A DNA stretch of 64,000 nucleotides from contig NZ_CP178740.1 of NCBI RefSeq assembly GCF_047324305.1, positions 682,001 through 746,000 on the forward strand, in the 5' to 3' direction. This document shows positions 25,362 through 33,719 of the stretch, one piece after another (positions within the stretch are counted from its first letter, which is position 1; every line of letters begins with the position of its first letter). The DNA is from Acerihabitans sp047324305 (GTDB taxonomy: Bacteria > Pseudomonadota > Gammaproteobacteria > Enterobacterales > Enterobacteriaceae). Under the pieces are notes generated by a model, which did not search any database, was not told where the DNA came from, and saw only the letters and a list, made by a program, of their open reading frames with translations. The translations under genes and the position numbers were made by a program.

Positions 25362-25733
25362 CTGCGTCGTTTTCCTTAAAAAATAACCTCGGCACCGCCA
25401 GCTAACCACAACAATACCAAATATGTAAACTGGTATTTTATTTTATCGAGCAACGCACAAAAAAGGTGCTTAAAGCTATTCAAATGCACAATAATTGTGC
25501 TAATAGTTATGCGTAGCGTGAGATTAACAGCCTGATACTCAGGAATAAAAACGCAACAGTTTCGTTAAGTTAATAATATAGAACCCTTTTAAGCATCTGG
25601 CTCTAATCTGGACTTAAACTGGCATGCTTATTGTATTGCTTATCCTATAAAAACCAATAGCGACAGCGGCGGACCGCGGCCCCGAAGCCACCCGGCCGGG
25701 CCGCCGCCCAACAAAAAACCAAGAGGCCAGTCG
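25362..25733. promoter_or_regulatory. Divergent control region of nanEK and the sugar ABC operon
   Basis: 372 bases, AT-rich. Two symmetrical elements stand out: ATACCA (25414-25419) and TGGTAT (25431-25436) inverted over 11 bases, and the perfect palindrome GCACAAT-A-ATTGTGC (25486-25500). Either could bind the GntR/UTRA regulator encoded nearby; the TGGTAT element recalls sites of amino-sugar regulators. No site assignment is certain. Confidence 0.45.
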
Positions 25734-26747
25734 ATGAAAGACGGAACACTGAAAGTCGCCGTGGTGGGCGCGGGATTTATGGGCACCATGCATGCCAGGG
25801 TGTTCAGCCAGCTCTACGGCGTGGAAGTGATCGCCATCGCCGATCCGGATCCGGCGCGCTGCGAGGCGGTAAAGGCGTTTATTCCCGGCATCCAATGTTT
25901 TAGCGATTATCAGGACATGCTGACGCTTGAGGGATTGGATATCGTCAGCATCTGCACCAAGGATGATTTCCATCTGGCGCCGGCCCTGGCCGCCGCCCGG
26001 GCCGGCAAGCATATCTTCCTGGAAAAACCCATCGCCGCCGCCCTGGCCGACGGCGAGGAGATTGTCGGCGCGGCCCATGCCGCCGGCGTCAAGCTCGGCA
26101 TCGGCTTTTTGCTGCGTTTCGACCCGCGCTATTCACGGGCGCGGGACATCATTGAAGCCGGCGAGGCGGGAGAGATCAGCCATATCGCGGCGCGGCGCAA
26201 TAGCCCGGCCATTGAGGGACCGGCGCGCTACGGCGGCAGCCTGCCGCTGCCGCTGCATGTCACCGTGCACGACGTGGATATGGTCCTCTGGCTGTTGCAC
26301 CGCACCAAACCGGTGAGCGTTTACGCCCAGACCACCAATAAGCGCCTCGGGCATTTGGGGACCGAGGACGCGGTTTTCGCCATTATCCGCTTTGCCGACG
26401 GCGCGGTGGTCAATCTGGAAAGCGCCTGGGCGCTGCCGGCGGGTTCACGGACCCTGCTGGACGCCAAGATGGAAATATTGACCACCGCCGGCCTGTTTGA
26501 AATCGAGTGCGGCGAGTCCGGCCTTTATCATGCATCCGAAACCGCCAACCGCTATATCGATACCCAGCACTGGCCGCTGAGCCAGGGCGAAATCAAAGGC
26601 GACCTGCGCGAGGAACTGATGGCCTTTATCAGCGATATCCGCAGCAACCGTACCACGGTCGCCACGGGAGAAGAGGCCAACGAGGCGTTACGGATTACGC
26701 TTGCGATCATGGCATCCGCCCGTACCGGTCAGGTCGTTGCCGTCTGA
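25734..26747 (+). CDS. Gfo/Idh/MocA-family NAD(P)-dependent oxidoreductase
   Basis: 337 residues. An N-terminal Rossmann fold (VAVVGAGFMGTMHARVF) leads to the family EKP motif (HIFLEKPIAAAL). The substrate domain carries LHVTVHDVDMVLWL, the His/Asp site. It is the first gene of an operon with a CUT1 ABC transporter and is divergent from nanEK. It may oxidise or rearrange the imported amino sugar derivative. YjhC/NanOx-type members act on 2,7-anhydro-sialic acid, but this sequence is not clearly of that subgroup. Confidence 0.87.
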   Translation: MKDGTLKVAVVGAGFMGTMHARVFSQLYGVEVIAIADPDPARCEAVKAFIPGIQCFSDYQDMLTLEGLDIVSICTKDDFHLAPALAAARAGKHIFLEKPIAAALADGEEIVGAAHAAGVKLGIGFLLRFDPRYSRARDIIEAGEAGEISHIAARRNSPAIEGPARYGGSLPLPLHVTVHDVDMVLWLLHRTKPVSVYAQTTNKRLGHLGTEDAVFAIIRFADGAVVNLESAWALPAGSRTLLDAKMEILTTAGLFEIECGESGLYHASETANRYIDTQHWPLSQGEIKGDLREELMAFISDIRSNRTTVATGEEANEALRITLAIMASARTGQVVAV

Positions 26748-26781
26748 TCGCCTCATTTATCCACTGAATAAGGATTTACGC

Positions 26782-28047
26782 ATGAAAACGACGCTCTCCC
26801 GGTTTACCGCGCTCGTCTGCGCCTGGCTGTTCTGCGCCGGCGGCGCCCACGCGCAGGATACCCTGCGCGTATTGCTGGAAGGCCATAGCACCAGCGACTC
26901 CATCAAGGCCATGCTGCCGGAATTTGAAAAGGCGACCGGCATCAAGGTACAGGCGGAAATCGTCCCCTACGCCGATCTGACGTCCAAGGCGCTGCTGGCC
27001 TTTTCCTCCAAAAGCGGCCGCTATGACGTCGTCATGGACGACTGGGTGCATGGGGTGGGCTACGCCTCGGCGGGTTACATCGCCCCGCTCGACCCGCTGA
27101 TGAAAGCCGACGCGGGTTTTGATCGCGCGGACTTCGTCAAAAGCTATGCCGATACGCTGCGCTATAAAGACCGTTATTACGGCGTGCCGGTGTACGGCGA
27201 AAGCACGTTTCTGATGTACCGCAAGGACCTGTTCGCCCAATACGGCATCGCGGTGCCGACCACCTTTGACCAACTGCTGGCGGCGGCCAAAACCCTCAAG
27301 GAAAAAAGCGGCGGCCACATGGCCGGCATCACGCTGCGCGGCGGCCAGGGCATCCATAACACCTTCTCCTGGGCGGCATTCCTGTGGGGCTATGGCGGGC
27401 AATGGATCAAGGACGGCAAATCCGCCGTCGACAGTCCCGAAGCCATCGAGGCCACCAAGGCCTACGTTAATATCCTGAAGAATTACGGCCCCATCGGCGC
27501 GGCCAATTTCGGCTGGCAGGAAAACCGCCTGGTGTTCCAGCAGGGCAAAGCGGGCATGATTATCGATTCCACGGTCAACGGCGGCTATAACGAGGACGCC
27601 CGGGAATCGACGGTGGTCGGCAAGGTCGGCTACGCCCCGGTTCCGGCGCAGCCGGGCAGTCATCCCGGCGGCAGCTCGGCGCTGCAGGTGCATGGCCTGT
27701 ACCTGGCCAGCGCCAGCAAGCACCAGCAGGCGGCATGGCAATTCATCAGTTGGGCCACCAACAAGCAAACGCAGATGAAATCGGTGGAGCTTAATCCCAA
27801 CGCGGGCGTCAGCTCCCTGAGCGCCATTAACAGCGAGGCCTTCGTGCGTAAGTACGGCGCGTTTAAGGACGGCATGCTGGCGGCGCTGAAAAACGGCAAT
27901 CCCAACTACCTGCCCACGGTGCCGCAGGCCACCATTCTGATCAATAACACCGGCATCGCGCTGTCCCAGGCCCTGGCCGGCACCCTGTCCGCCGAGGACG
28001 CCATGGCGGCGGCAAACCGCCAGAACGATAAAGCCCTCGCGCGGTGA
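26782..28047 (+). CDS. Sugar ABC transporter substrate-binding protein (CUT1)
   Basis: 421 residues with a signal peptide (cleavage near GGAHAQD). A MalE-type binding protein follows (VLLEGHSTSDSIKAMLPEFEKATGIKVQAEIVPYADL, YGVPVYGESTFLMYRKDLF, GKAGMIIDSTVNGGY). The substrate is unknown, but context (nanE, nanK, UTRA regulator) points to an amino sugar or derivative. AAGGAT precedes the ATG at 26782. It is the second gene of the five-gene operon. Confidence 0.9.
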   Translation: MKTTLSRFTALVCAWLFCAGGAHAQDTLRVLLEGHSTSDSIKAMLPEFEKATGIKVQAEIVPYADLTSKALLAFSSKSGRYDVVMDDWVHGVGYASAGYIAPLDPLMKADAGFDRADFVKSYADTLRYKDRYYGVPVYGESTFLMYRKDLFAQYGIAVPTTFDQLLAAAKTLKEKSGGHMAGITLRGGQGIHNTFSWAAFLWGYGGQWIKDGKSAVDSPEAIEATKAYVNILKNYGPIGAANFGWQENRLVFQQGKAGMIIDSTVNGGYNEDARESTVVGKVGYAPVPAQPGSHPGGSSALQVHGLYLASASKHQQAAWQFISWATNKQTQMKSVELNPNAGVSSLSAINSEAFVRKYGAFKDGMLAALKNGNPNYLPTVPQATILINNTGIALSQALAGTLSAEDAMAAANRQNDKALAR

Positions 28048-28066
28048 AACCGGGACCGGAGTCAAC

Positions 28067-28927
28067 ATGAAAGCAACGTTTACACGTTGGGCGTTTACGG
28101 TGCCGCTGCTGGCGGCACTGATGGCGGTGTCGGTCTACACGCTGGGCTATTCGCTGTACCTGGCGCTGCACGATATCGACATGATGGCGCCGCCGCCGTT
28201 TGGGTTTGTCGGGCTGGCCAATTTTATCGACGTGCTGCAGCAGCCGCGCCTGTGGTTTTCGCTGTGGCATACGCTGGTGTACGTGGCGGCGGCAACGCTT
28301 ATCGAGCTGGCGCTGGGATGCGCCGTCGCCCTGTTTATCAGCCGCGATTTTCCCGGCCGCAAACTGACGCGGGCGCTGCTGCTGCTGCCGATGATCGTCA
28401 CGCCCATCGTCGGCGGCCTTATCTGGCGCATTTTTTACGATCCCAACGCCGGCTTGTTTAATTACCTGGCCGGCCTGCTGGGCATCGCCCCCGTCGACTG
28501 GCTCGGCAATCCGTCCTATGCCATGGCGTCGCTTATCGTCGCCGACGTCTGGCAATGGACGCCGTTTATCATCCTGCTGGTATCGGCCGGCCTGGACTCG
28601 TTGCCGCAAGAGCCGCTGGAGGCGGCGGAACTGGACGGCGCGCGCGGCTGGCGCCTGCTGGCCTATATCAAACTGCCGATGCTCAAGCCGATTATCCTCA
28701 TCGCCCTGTTCCTGCGCATGATTGACGCCTTTAAGTCGTTCGATCTGATTTATGTCATGACGCGCGGCGGGCCGGCGCTGGCCACCGAAACCACCAACAT
28801 GTTCGCCTACCTGACCGGCTTTCAGGATTTTCGCATCAGCGAAGCGGTGGTGATCGCCATCATCAACACGCTGCTGGTTATCCTGGTGCTCTCCATGGCA
28901 AGCAACCGGATTATGAAAGATGCCTGA
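28067..28927 (+). CDS. Sugar ABC transporter permease, MalF/UgpA type
   Basis: 286 residues with six helices and the EAA loop DSLPQEPLEAAELDGARGWRLLAYIKLPMLKPII that contacts the ATPase. It begins 19 bases after the binding-protein gene and its end overlaps the next permease gene by eight bases, so it is translated in coupling with it. Confidence 0.92.
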   Translation: MKATFTRWAFTVPLLAALMAVSVYTLGYSLYLALHDIDMMAPPPFGFVGLANFIDVLQQPRLWFSLWHTLVYVAAATLIELALGCAVALFISRDFPGRKLTRALLLLPMIVTPIVGGLIWRIFYDPNAGLFNYLAGLLGIAPVDWLGNPSYAMASLIVADVWQWTPFIILLVSAGLDSLPQEPLEAAELDGARGWRLLAYIKLPMLKPIILIALFLRMIDAFKSFDLIYVMTRGGPALATETTNMFAYLTGFQDFRISEAVVIAIINTLLVILVLSMASNRIMKDA

Positions 28928-29747
28928 TTCTCTGAAACGCACCGGCCGCTGGGCGGGGTTTTATGCTCTATTAGTGCTTATCCTGGCATTTTTCCTGCTG
29001 CCGATTTTCTGGCTGGTGTCGATGTCGTTCAAAACCTATATCGACGCGTTCGCCATGCCGCCCAGGCTGTTTTTTACGCCCATCCTGGACAACTACGCCA
29101 CCGTACTCGGTAACAGTGATTTTATCCGCGCCTTCTTTAACAGCGTGGTGATCTCCCTGGCCGCCACCCTGCTGTGCCTGCTGCTGGGGGCCTTGTTCTC
29201 CTACGGGCTGGTGTTTTTTGTCATCAAGAAGGCGCGCGCCAAGCAATTTATCATGAGCCTGCGTTTTGCCCCGGTGATCATGCTGGTGCTGCCGGCCTAC
29301 TACCTGGTGACGTCCCTCGGCCTGACCGACAGCTACCTGGTGCTGATTGCGGTCTATACCCTCGCCAACGTGCCCTTCACCATCCTGATGATCACCACGT
29401 TTTTCGAGGATATTCCGCCGGAATTACGCGAGGCGGCGCTGGTGGACGGGGCCAGCGAATGGCAGGTCTTCGCCCGGATCATTCTTCCCCTGGCCCGTAC
29501 CGGGCTGGCCGCGTCCGGGGTGCTGACGCTGTTTTTTATCTGGAATGAGTTCCAGATCGTGCTCACCCTGTCCGGCGAATCCACCCAGACCCTGCCGGTG
29601 GCCATCACCTCGTTCCTCACCTTCCAGGGCACCGAATGGGGGCCGCTCACCGCTGCCGGCACGCTGGTTATGCTGCCGATGCTGGTGCTGGGACTGCTGG
29701 TGCAAAAACATCTGGTCCGGGGTTTAACCATGGGCGGCGTGAAATAA
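28920..29747 (+). CDS. Sugar ABC transporter permease, MalG/UgpE type
   Basis: 275 residues, six helices, EAA loop FEDIPPELREAALVDGASEWQVFARIILPLART. It overlaps the MalF-type gene by eight bases. It pairs with that permease to form the CUT1 channel. Confidence 0.92.
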   Translation: MPDSLKRTGRWAGFYALLVLILAFFLLPIFWLVSMSFKTYIDAFAMPPRLFFTPILDNYATVLGNSDFIRAFFNSVVISLAATLLCLLLGALFSYGLVFFVIKKARAKQFIMSLRFAPVIMLVLPAYYLVTSLGLTDSYLVLIAVYTLANVPFTILMITTFFEDIPPELREAALVDGASEWQVFARIILPLARTGLAASGVLTLFFIWNEFQIVLTLSGESTQTLPVAITSFLTFQGTEWGPLTAAGTLVMLPMLVLGLLVQKHLVRGLTMGGVK

Positions 29748-29780
29748 CGCCCGACCACCCTACAACAGGAGAGCCGGACG

Positions 29781-30896
29781 ATGGCTGCCATACGCTTACG
29801 CAATGTCTTTAAAAGTTATCACAACACCCAGGTCATCAACGGGGTCAACCTGGATATCGAGCATGGGGAGTTCTGTGTGTTTGTCGGCCCCTCGGGCTGC
29901 GGCAAATCCACCTTGCTGCGCATGATAGCCGGGCTGGAAACCATCAGTTCGGGAGATATTATTATCGGCGACCGGGTAGTCAACCGCCTGCCGGCTTCGG
30001 AGCGCGGCGTGGCCATGGTGTTCCAGAGCTATGCCCTGTACCCCCATATGTCCATTTTCGACAATATGGCCTTCAGCCTGAAGCTGGCCAAGGTCGACAA
30101 GCGGGAGATAGCGCGGCGGGTGCACGACGCCGCCGGCATCCTTCAGCTTGACCCGCTGCTCGACCGCCTGCCGAAGGCCCTGTCCGGCGGCCAGCGCCAA
30201 CGCGTGGCCATTGGCCGCGCCATCGTGCGCGACCCGGAGGTCTTTTTATTCGACGAGCCGTTATCCAACCTGGACGCGTCGCTGCGCGTCGCCACCCGGG
30301 TCCAGATTGCCAAACTGCATCATGAGCTGGGCAACAGCATGATTTATGTCACCCATGATCAGGTGGAGGCCATGACGCTGGCTGATAAAATCGTATTGCT
30401 CAACAGTGGCGCCGCCATGCTCAGCCAGGGTTCCATTGCCCAGGTCGGCCATCCGCTGGCGCTGTATCACCACCCGGTCAATCGCTTTGTCGCCGGTTTT
30501 ATCGGGTCGCCCCAAATGAATTTCCTGGCGGCGAGGTTAACCGGCGCCGGGGCCGACCGGGCGACGGTCACCCTGGACGGAACCGACGCCGTCGAGCTTT
30601 GCGTCGACGCCAGGCTCGCCGACGGCGACGACGTCTGTGTGGGCATCCGTCCCGAGCACCTGCGACTGTGCGCGCCGCAGGACCGGCAGCTGTCGGGGCG
30701 TATCCAGCACATTGAACATCTGGGCGAAGCGGCTTATTTATACATTGCACTGCCGGACCGCGAGCCGGTGATACTCCGGCACGGGGAAGACCGGCGCCTG
30801 GCATTGGGCGATACGGTGGATCTCGCCATCCCCGCCGACAAGGCGCACCTGTTTGACGGCGCGGGCAACGCTTTCCGGCGCACCGTGGATATTTAG
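29781..30896 (+). CDS. Sugar ABC transporter ATP-binding protein (UgpC/MalK type)
   Basis: 371 residues. Walker A GPSGCGKST, signature LSGGQRQRVAIGRAI, Walker B VFLFDEPLSNLDASLR, H-loop VTHDQ, then a C-terminal TOBE/OB domain (about 240-371) with GIRPEHLRL. CAGGAG precedes the ATG. Having its own ATPase makes this transporter complete and self-contained. Confidence 0.93.
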   Translation: MAAIRLRNVFKSYHNTQVINGVNLDIEHGEFCVFVGPSGCGKSTLLRMIAGLETISSGDIIIGDRVVNRLPASERGVAMVFQSYALYPHMSIFDNMAFSLKLAKVDKREIARRVHDAAGILQLDPLLDRLPKALSGGQRQRVAIGRAIVRDPEVFLFDEPLSNLDASLRVATRVQIAKLHHELGNSMIYVTHDQVEAMTLADKIVLLNSGAAMLSQGSIAQVGHPLALYHHPVNRFVAGFIGSPQMNFLAARLTGAGADRATVTLDGTDAVELCVDARLADGDDVCVGIRPEHLRLCAPQDRQLSGRIQHIEHLGEAAYLYIALPDREPVILRHGEDRRLALGDTVDLAIPADKAHLFDGAGNAFRRTVDI

Positions 30897-31090
30897 CCTG
30901 CGGCGGCGTGGGCGGCGGCGTGGGTGGCGGCTTCCCCCGCGCCCATCCGTTACCGTTGCCCGTAACACGTCCGCGTTAGAGCAATGATTACAGAGATTAT
31001 TCACTGAATTTGTCATAATATTGCCAATTTTCTTCTGCAGGCGGGCTATGATAATATCAGTAGCCATTTAGAAACCGAAAGAATAATCTT

Positions 31091-31420
31091 ATGACCTATC
31101 TGTACCTGTTAATAGCAATAATTTCTGAAGTCATAGCCACAAGTTCGTTAAAAGCCTCCGCGGGTTTTACCAAAATGTACCCTTCCATTATCGTTATTGT
31201 CGGGTATTGTATTTCTTTTATATTGCTTTCCCAAGTACTCAAAACCATGCCCGTGGGCGTCGCTTATGCGGCATGGGCAAGCTTAGGCATTGTATTTGTT
31301 GCCGTTTCAGGTTATTTCTTTTTTGACCAAAAGCTCGATATCTATGCCATACTCGGTATGTTCATGATCATTGGTGGTGTTTTGGTCATGAATGTTATTT
31401 CTAAAACCACTAATCATTAA
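31091..31420 (+). CDS. Small multidrug resistance (SMR) family efflux protein
   Basis: 109 residues in four helices. The SMR proton/substrate glutamate is in the first helix (LYLLIAIISEVIATSSLKASAGF), and GVAYAAWASLGIVFVAVSGYFFFDQ is the family signature. It probably works as a dual-topology homodimer exporting cationic compounds. The coding sequence is visibly richer in A+T than its neighbours, suggesting recent acquisition. speG follows 62 bases downstream in the same direction, so polyamine export is one possible role (inference). Confidence 0.9.
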   Translation: MTYLYLLIAIISEVIATSSLKASAGFTKMYPSIIVIVGYCISFILLSQVLKTMPVGVAYAAWASLGIVFVAVSGYFFFDQKLDIYAILGMFMIIGGVLVMNVISKTTNH

Positions 31421-31482
31421 TTAGCTTATAATATCATTCTTTTTATTATGGGGAATATAATCAAGCATGCCTGGCAGCCATC

Positions 31483-32028
31483 ATGATTGTGGAAAATGAA
31501 ATATCGCATAGTTATAATATTAAGCTTCGTCCATTAGAACGGGAAGATCTGCATTTCGTTCATCAGCTGGATAATAATGAAACTGTCATGCGTTATTGGT
31601 TCGAGGAACCTTACGAGGCTTTTGTCGAACTTAACGACCTTTATGACAAGCATATCCATGACCAAAGCGAACGGCGGTTTATCATTGATAAAGAAGGTGT
31701 GGGCATCGGCCTGGTGGAACTGGTTGAAATCAATCATATCCATCGCCGCGCCGAGTTCCAGATCCTGGTCGACCCGGCCCATCAGGGGCACGGCTATGCC
31801 AGCATTGCCGCGCAGCTGGCCATGAACTATGGATTTATGGTGCTTAACCTGCATAAGCTGTATCTGATTGTCGATCAGGAAAACGAGAAGGCCATCCATA
31901 TCTACGGCAAGCTGGGTTTCAAGGTCGAAGGCGTATTGCTGAAAGAATATTTTGTCAACGGCGAATACCGCAACACCATCCGGATGTGTATTTTCCAGAA
32001 CGAATATCTGGCGAGTAAGAAAAGATAA
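31483..32028 (+). CDS. speG: Spermidine N1-acetyltransferase SpeG
   Basis: A 181-residue GNAT enzyme, nearly identical in its core to E. coli SpeG (KLRPLEREDLHFVHQLDNNETVMRYWFEEPYEAFVELNDLYDKHIHDQSERRFI; LVELVEINHIHRRAEFQI; ENEKAIHIYGKLGF). It acetylates spermidine and spermine to detoxify excess polyamine. The N-terminus is about eight residues longer than in E. coli. It lies next to an SMR pump gene. Confidence 0.95.
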   Translation: MIVENEISHSYNIKLRPLEREDLHFVHQLDNNETVMRYWFEEPYEAFVELNDLYDKHIHDQSERRFIIDKEGVGIGLVELVEINHIHRRAEFQILVDPAHQGHGYASIAAQLAMNYGFMVLNLHKLYLIVDQENEKAIHIYGKLGFKVEGVLLKEYFVNGEYRNTIRMCIFQNEYLASKKR

Positions 32029-32120
32029 CAGGATGCTACCCGGCTGGCGCCGCCCGCGCCATGGGGAGCCGCCTGTCGCGGCAAGCGAACCCAAAATGCG
32101 GCGCCTGGCGCGAAGGGCGC

Positions 32121-32591
32121 TTAAAAGACATCATCCGCAATGGGCTTATGCATATAGAGGCTCAGGGGATCATCCGGGTAAGCGCCAAAACGGCCGACGC
32201 GGCTGAAGCCCTGTTTTTCATACAGCGCCACGGCATCCATCTGGTAAATGCCCGTTTCCAGATACAGGTCGCGAAATCCCTGGCCGCGCGCCCAACCCTC
32301 CAGCCGCGTCAGTAATGCCGAGGCAATACCGCAGCCGCGAAAAGCCGGATCGACATACAGGCGTTTGATCTCCGGCAGCTTATCCTCGCCCACAAACAGG
32401 CAGACGCAGCCGGCGGCCCGCATGCCCGCCCGCGCCAGCCAAACCCGCACCCCGGCTGCGCGCAGCGCGCCGATCGGCAGGCCATGATTGCTTTGCGCCG
32501 GGTACAGCGGTATTAAATACGCGTCGAGCGCGGCGACCAGGCGGGCAAACTCCGGGTCGCTGGCCTCAACCGGCATGATGCGCACGTCCAT
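32121..32591 (-). CDS. GNAT-family N-acetyltransferase
   Basis: 156 residues with the acetyl-CoA loop RLYVDPAFRGCGIASALLTRLEGWARGQGF and the late motif LYLETGIYQMDAVALYEKQGFSRVG. Substrate unknown; small-molecule or amino-acid acetylation is typical for this compact type. AAGGAAGGG precedes the ATG. It lies 20 bases downstream of an unrecognised gene, probably in one transcript with it, and converges with speG. Confidence 0.88.
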   Translation of the reverse strand: MDVRIMPVEASDPEFARLVAALDAYLIPLYPAQSNHGLPIGALRAAGVRVWLARAGMRAAGCVCLFVGEDKLPEIKRLYVDPAFRGCGIASALLTRLEGWARGQGFRDLYLETGIYQMDAVALYEKQGFSRVGRFGAYPDDPLSLYMHKPIADDVF

Positions 32592-32611
32592 ACCCTTCCT
32601 TGCGGTGACTT

Positions 32612-33445
32612 TTATATATTTATATTATAAAATTCCCTGGTATTGAACACCTCAGAACTGCAGTTAACGTAAAAATCATCCACCAAAGACATCGCGTTAT
32701 CCAGATAAACTGAAATATCGCAACCGTAGTTAATTTTGCTTTTTTGCAGGGTATTGGTCGGCAGGGTCTTATTGATACAGGTGATCGCCGCCTTACAGCC
32801 GCATTTATCGGCGATAATCACCCGTTCCGGCGTAATAAGGTTTACATTCCAGCCCGCCTTGATCACCGTGGTCCGGATATCAACATCCTGGCCGGACACC
32901 GCCGCCACATCGCGCATGATGTCGACCTGCTCAAGAATAAAGGCCTTGACTGAATCGGCATCTAAAATAACCTTTTGATAAGGTTCAAGAATTTTACTCA
33001 GCACCCCTTTAACCATCAACGTGATTTCAGTATCTTTATTGAACTGGAAATAGGACCCGTAACCGTCGGTAAAGACCAGTTCCTGCCGTTTATCAAAAAA
33101 AATCGGCGCCAGGTCAATTAATTTATCATGGATCTGCGCATCAAGCTTCAACGCCGCGCCCTGATCCGAGCGGTGATGGTTAGACCAAAGCTTAACGGCA
33201 TCGGCGATTCTGTTATTGGCAACATAAGACATGGCATAATAATTAGTCTTTAGGAACTTATTAACTTCAATCAATTTTTTGAATAAGACATCCGATTGGA
33301 TAAAACTCAGATGGAATTCGCGCGCTAATGTCGCCTGCGTCAGAAAAGGATTGCGCAGCATCAAATAGACCGCGTCCAGCAGCAGATCGTCGCCAAAGTC
33401 AAACTGGCGGATAAATCTTAAGGCGCTGTGGGGGAACGTATTCAT
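32612..33445 (-). CDS. Hypothetical protein, 277 residues, unrecognised
   Basis: I do not recognise this protein. It is soluble, with no signal peptide or membrane helix. Residues about 20-75 (LLLDAVYLMLRNPFLTQATLAREFHLSFIQSDVLFKKLIE) could form a winged-helix-like bundle. Later segments include TDGYGSYFQFNKDTEITLMVKGVL, a Cys pair in IIADKCGCKAAITC and a C-terminal acidic region. Codon use is richer in A+T than that of its neighbours. The GNAT gene follows at 20 bases. The ribosome site is weak (GAGATGAG). Confidence 0.6.
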   Translation of the reverse strand: MNTFPHSALRFIRQFDFGDDLLLDAVYLMLRNPFLTQATLAREFHLSFIQSDVLFKKLIEVNKFLKTNYYAMSYVANNRIADAVKLWSNHHRSDQGAALKLDAQIHDKLIDLAPIFFDKRQELVFTDGYGSYFQFNKDTEITLMVKGVLSKILEPYQKVILDADSVKAFILEQVDIMRDVAAVSGQDVDIRTTVIKAGWNVNLITPERVIIADKCGCKAAITCINKTLPTNTLQKSKINYGCDISVYLDNAMSLVDDFYVNCSSEVFNTREFYNINI

Positions 33446-33640
33446 CTCATCTCAAGTCCCATGGCATGTTGCCGTTGTTCGGTAGCCACAACAGGGCAAC
33501 GGTTATCCTTCCGATTAACTCGTTCCAAAGGGTTTGCGTTTAAGGAGTATCGGCAGCGGGGCGTGAATATTTAGCAAAAAAACGTGAAAAGAGTGCGCAG
33601 GGTTTACCGCAGAGGTCGTGATGGGGAAACGTGGCCAGGG

Positions 33641-33667
33641 GGTCGGGCGGGTTTCCCCCGCCCGACC
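33641..33667. repeat. GC-rich hairpin downstream of glgX-like gene
   Basis: GGTCGGGCGGG (33641-33651) pairs perfectly with CCCGCCCGACC (33657-33667) over a five-base loop. It lies about 50 bases past the glgX-like stop. No T-run follows on either strand, so it is a possible rho-type or RNA-stabilising structure rather than a classic terminator. The rest of the gap 33446-33719 shows nothing clear. Confidence 0.5.
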
Positions 33668-33719
33668 GGGGCCCCGCGACGTGGCAGGCCCGCTAACACC
33701 TTACTTGCTTAAGGCCGGC

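Noticed and set aside
26776..28068. 430-residue minus-strand ORF over the sugar-binding protein gene
   Set aside because: Complementary to a well-supported signal-peptide binding protein; no domain features.
31404..31420. AT-rich inverted word at the end of the SMR gene as a further regulon operator
   Set aside because: Arms and spacing differ from the four-site consensus and it overlaps the stop codon rather than a promoter.
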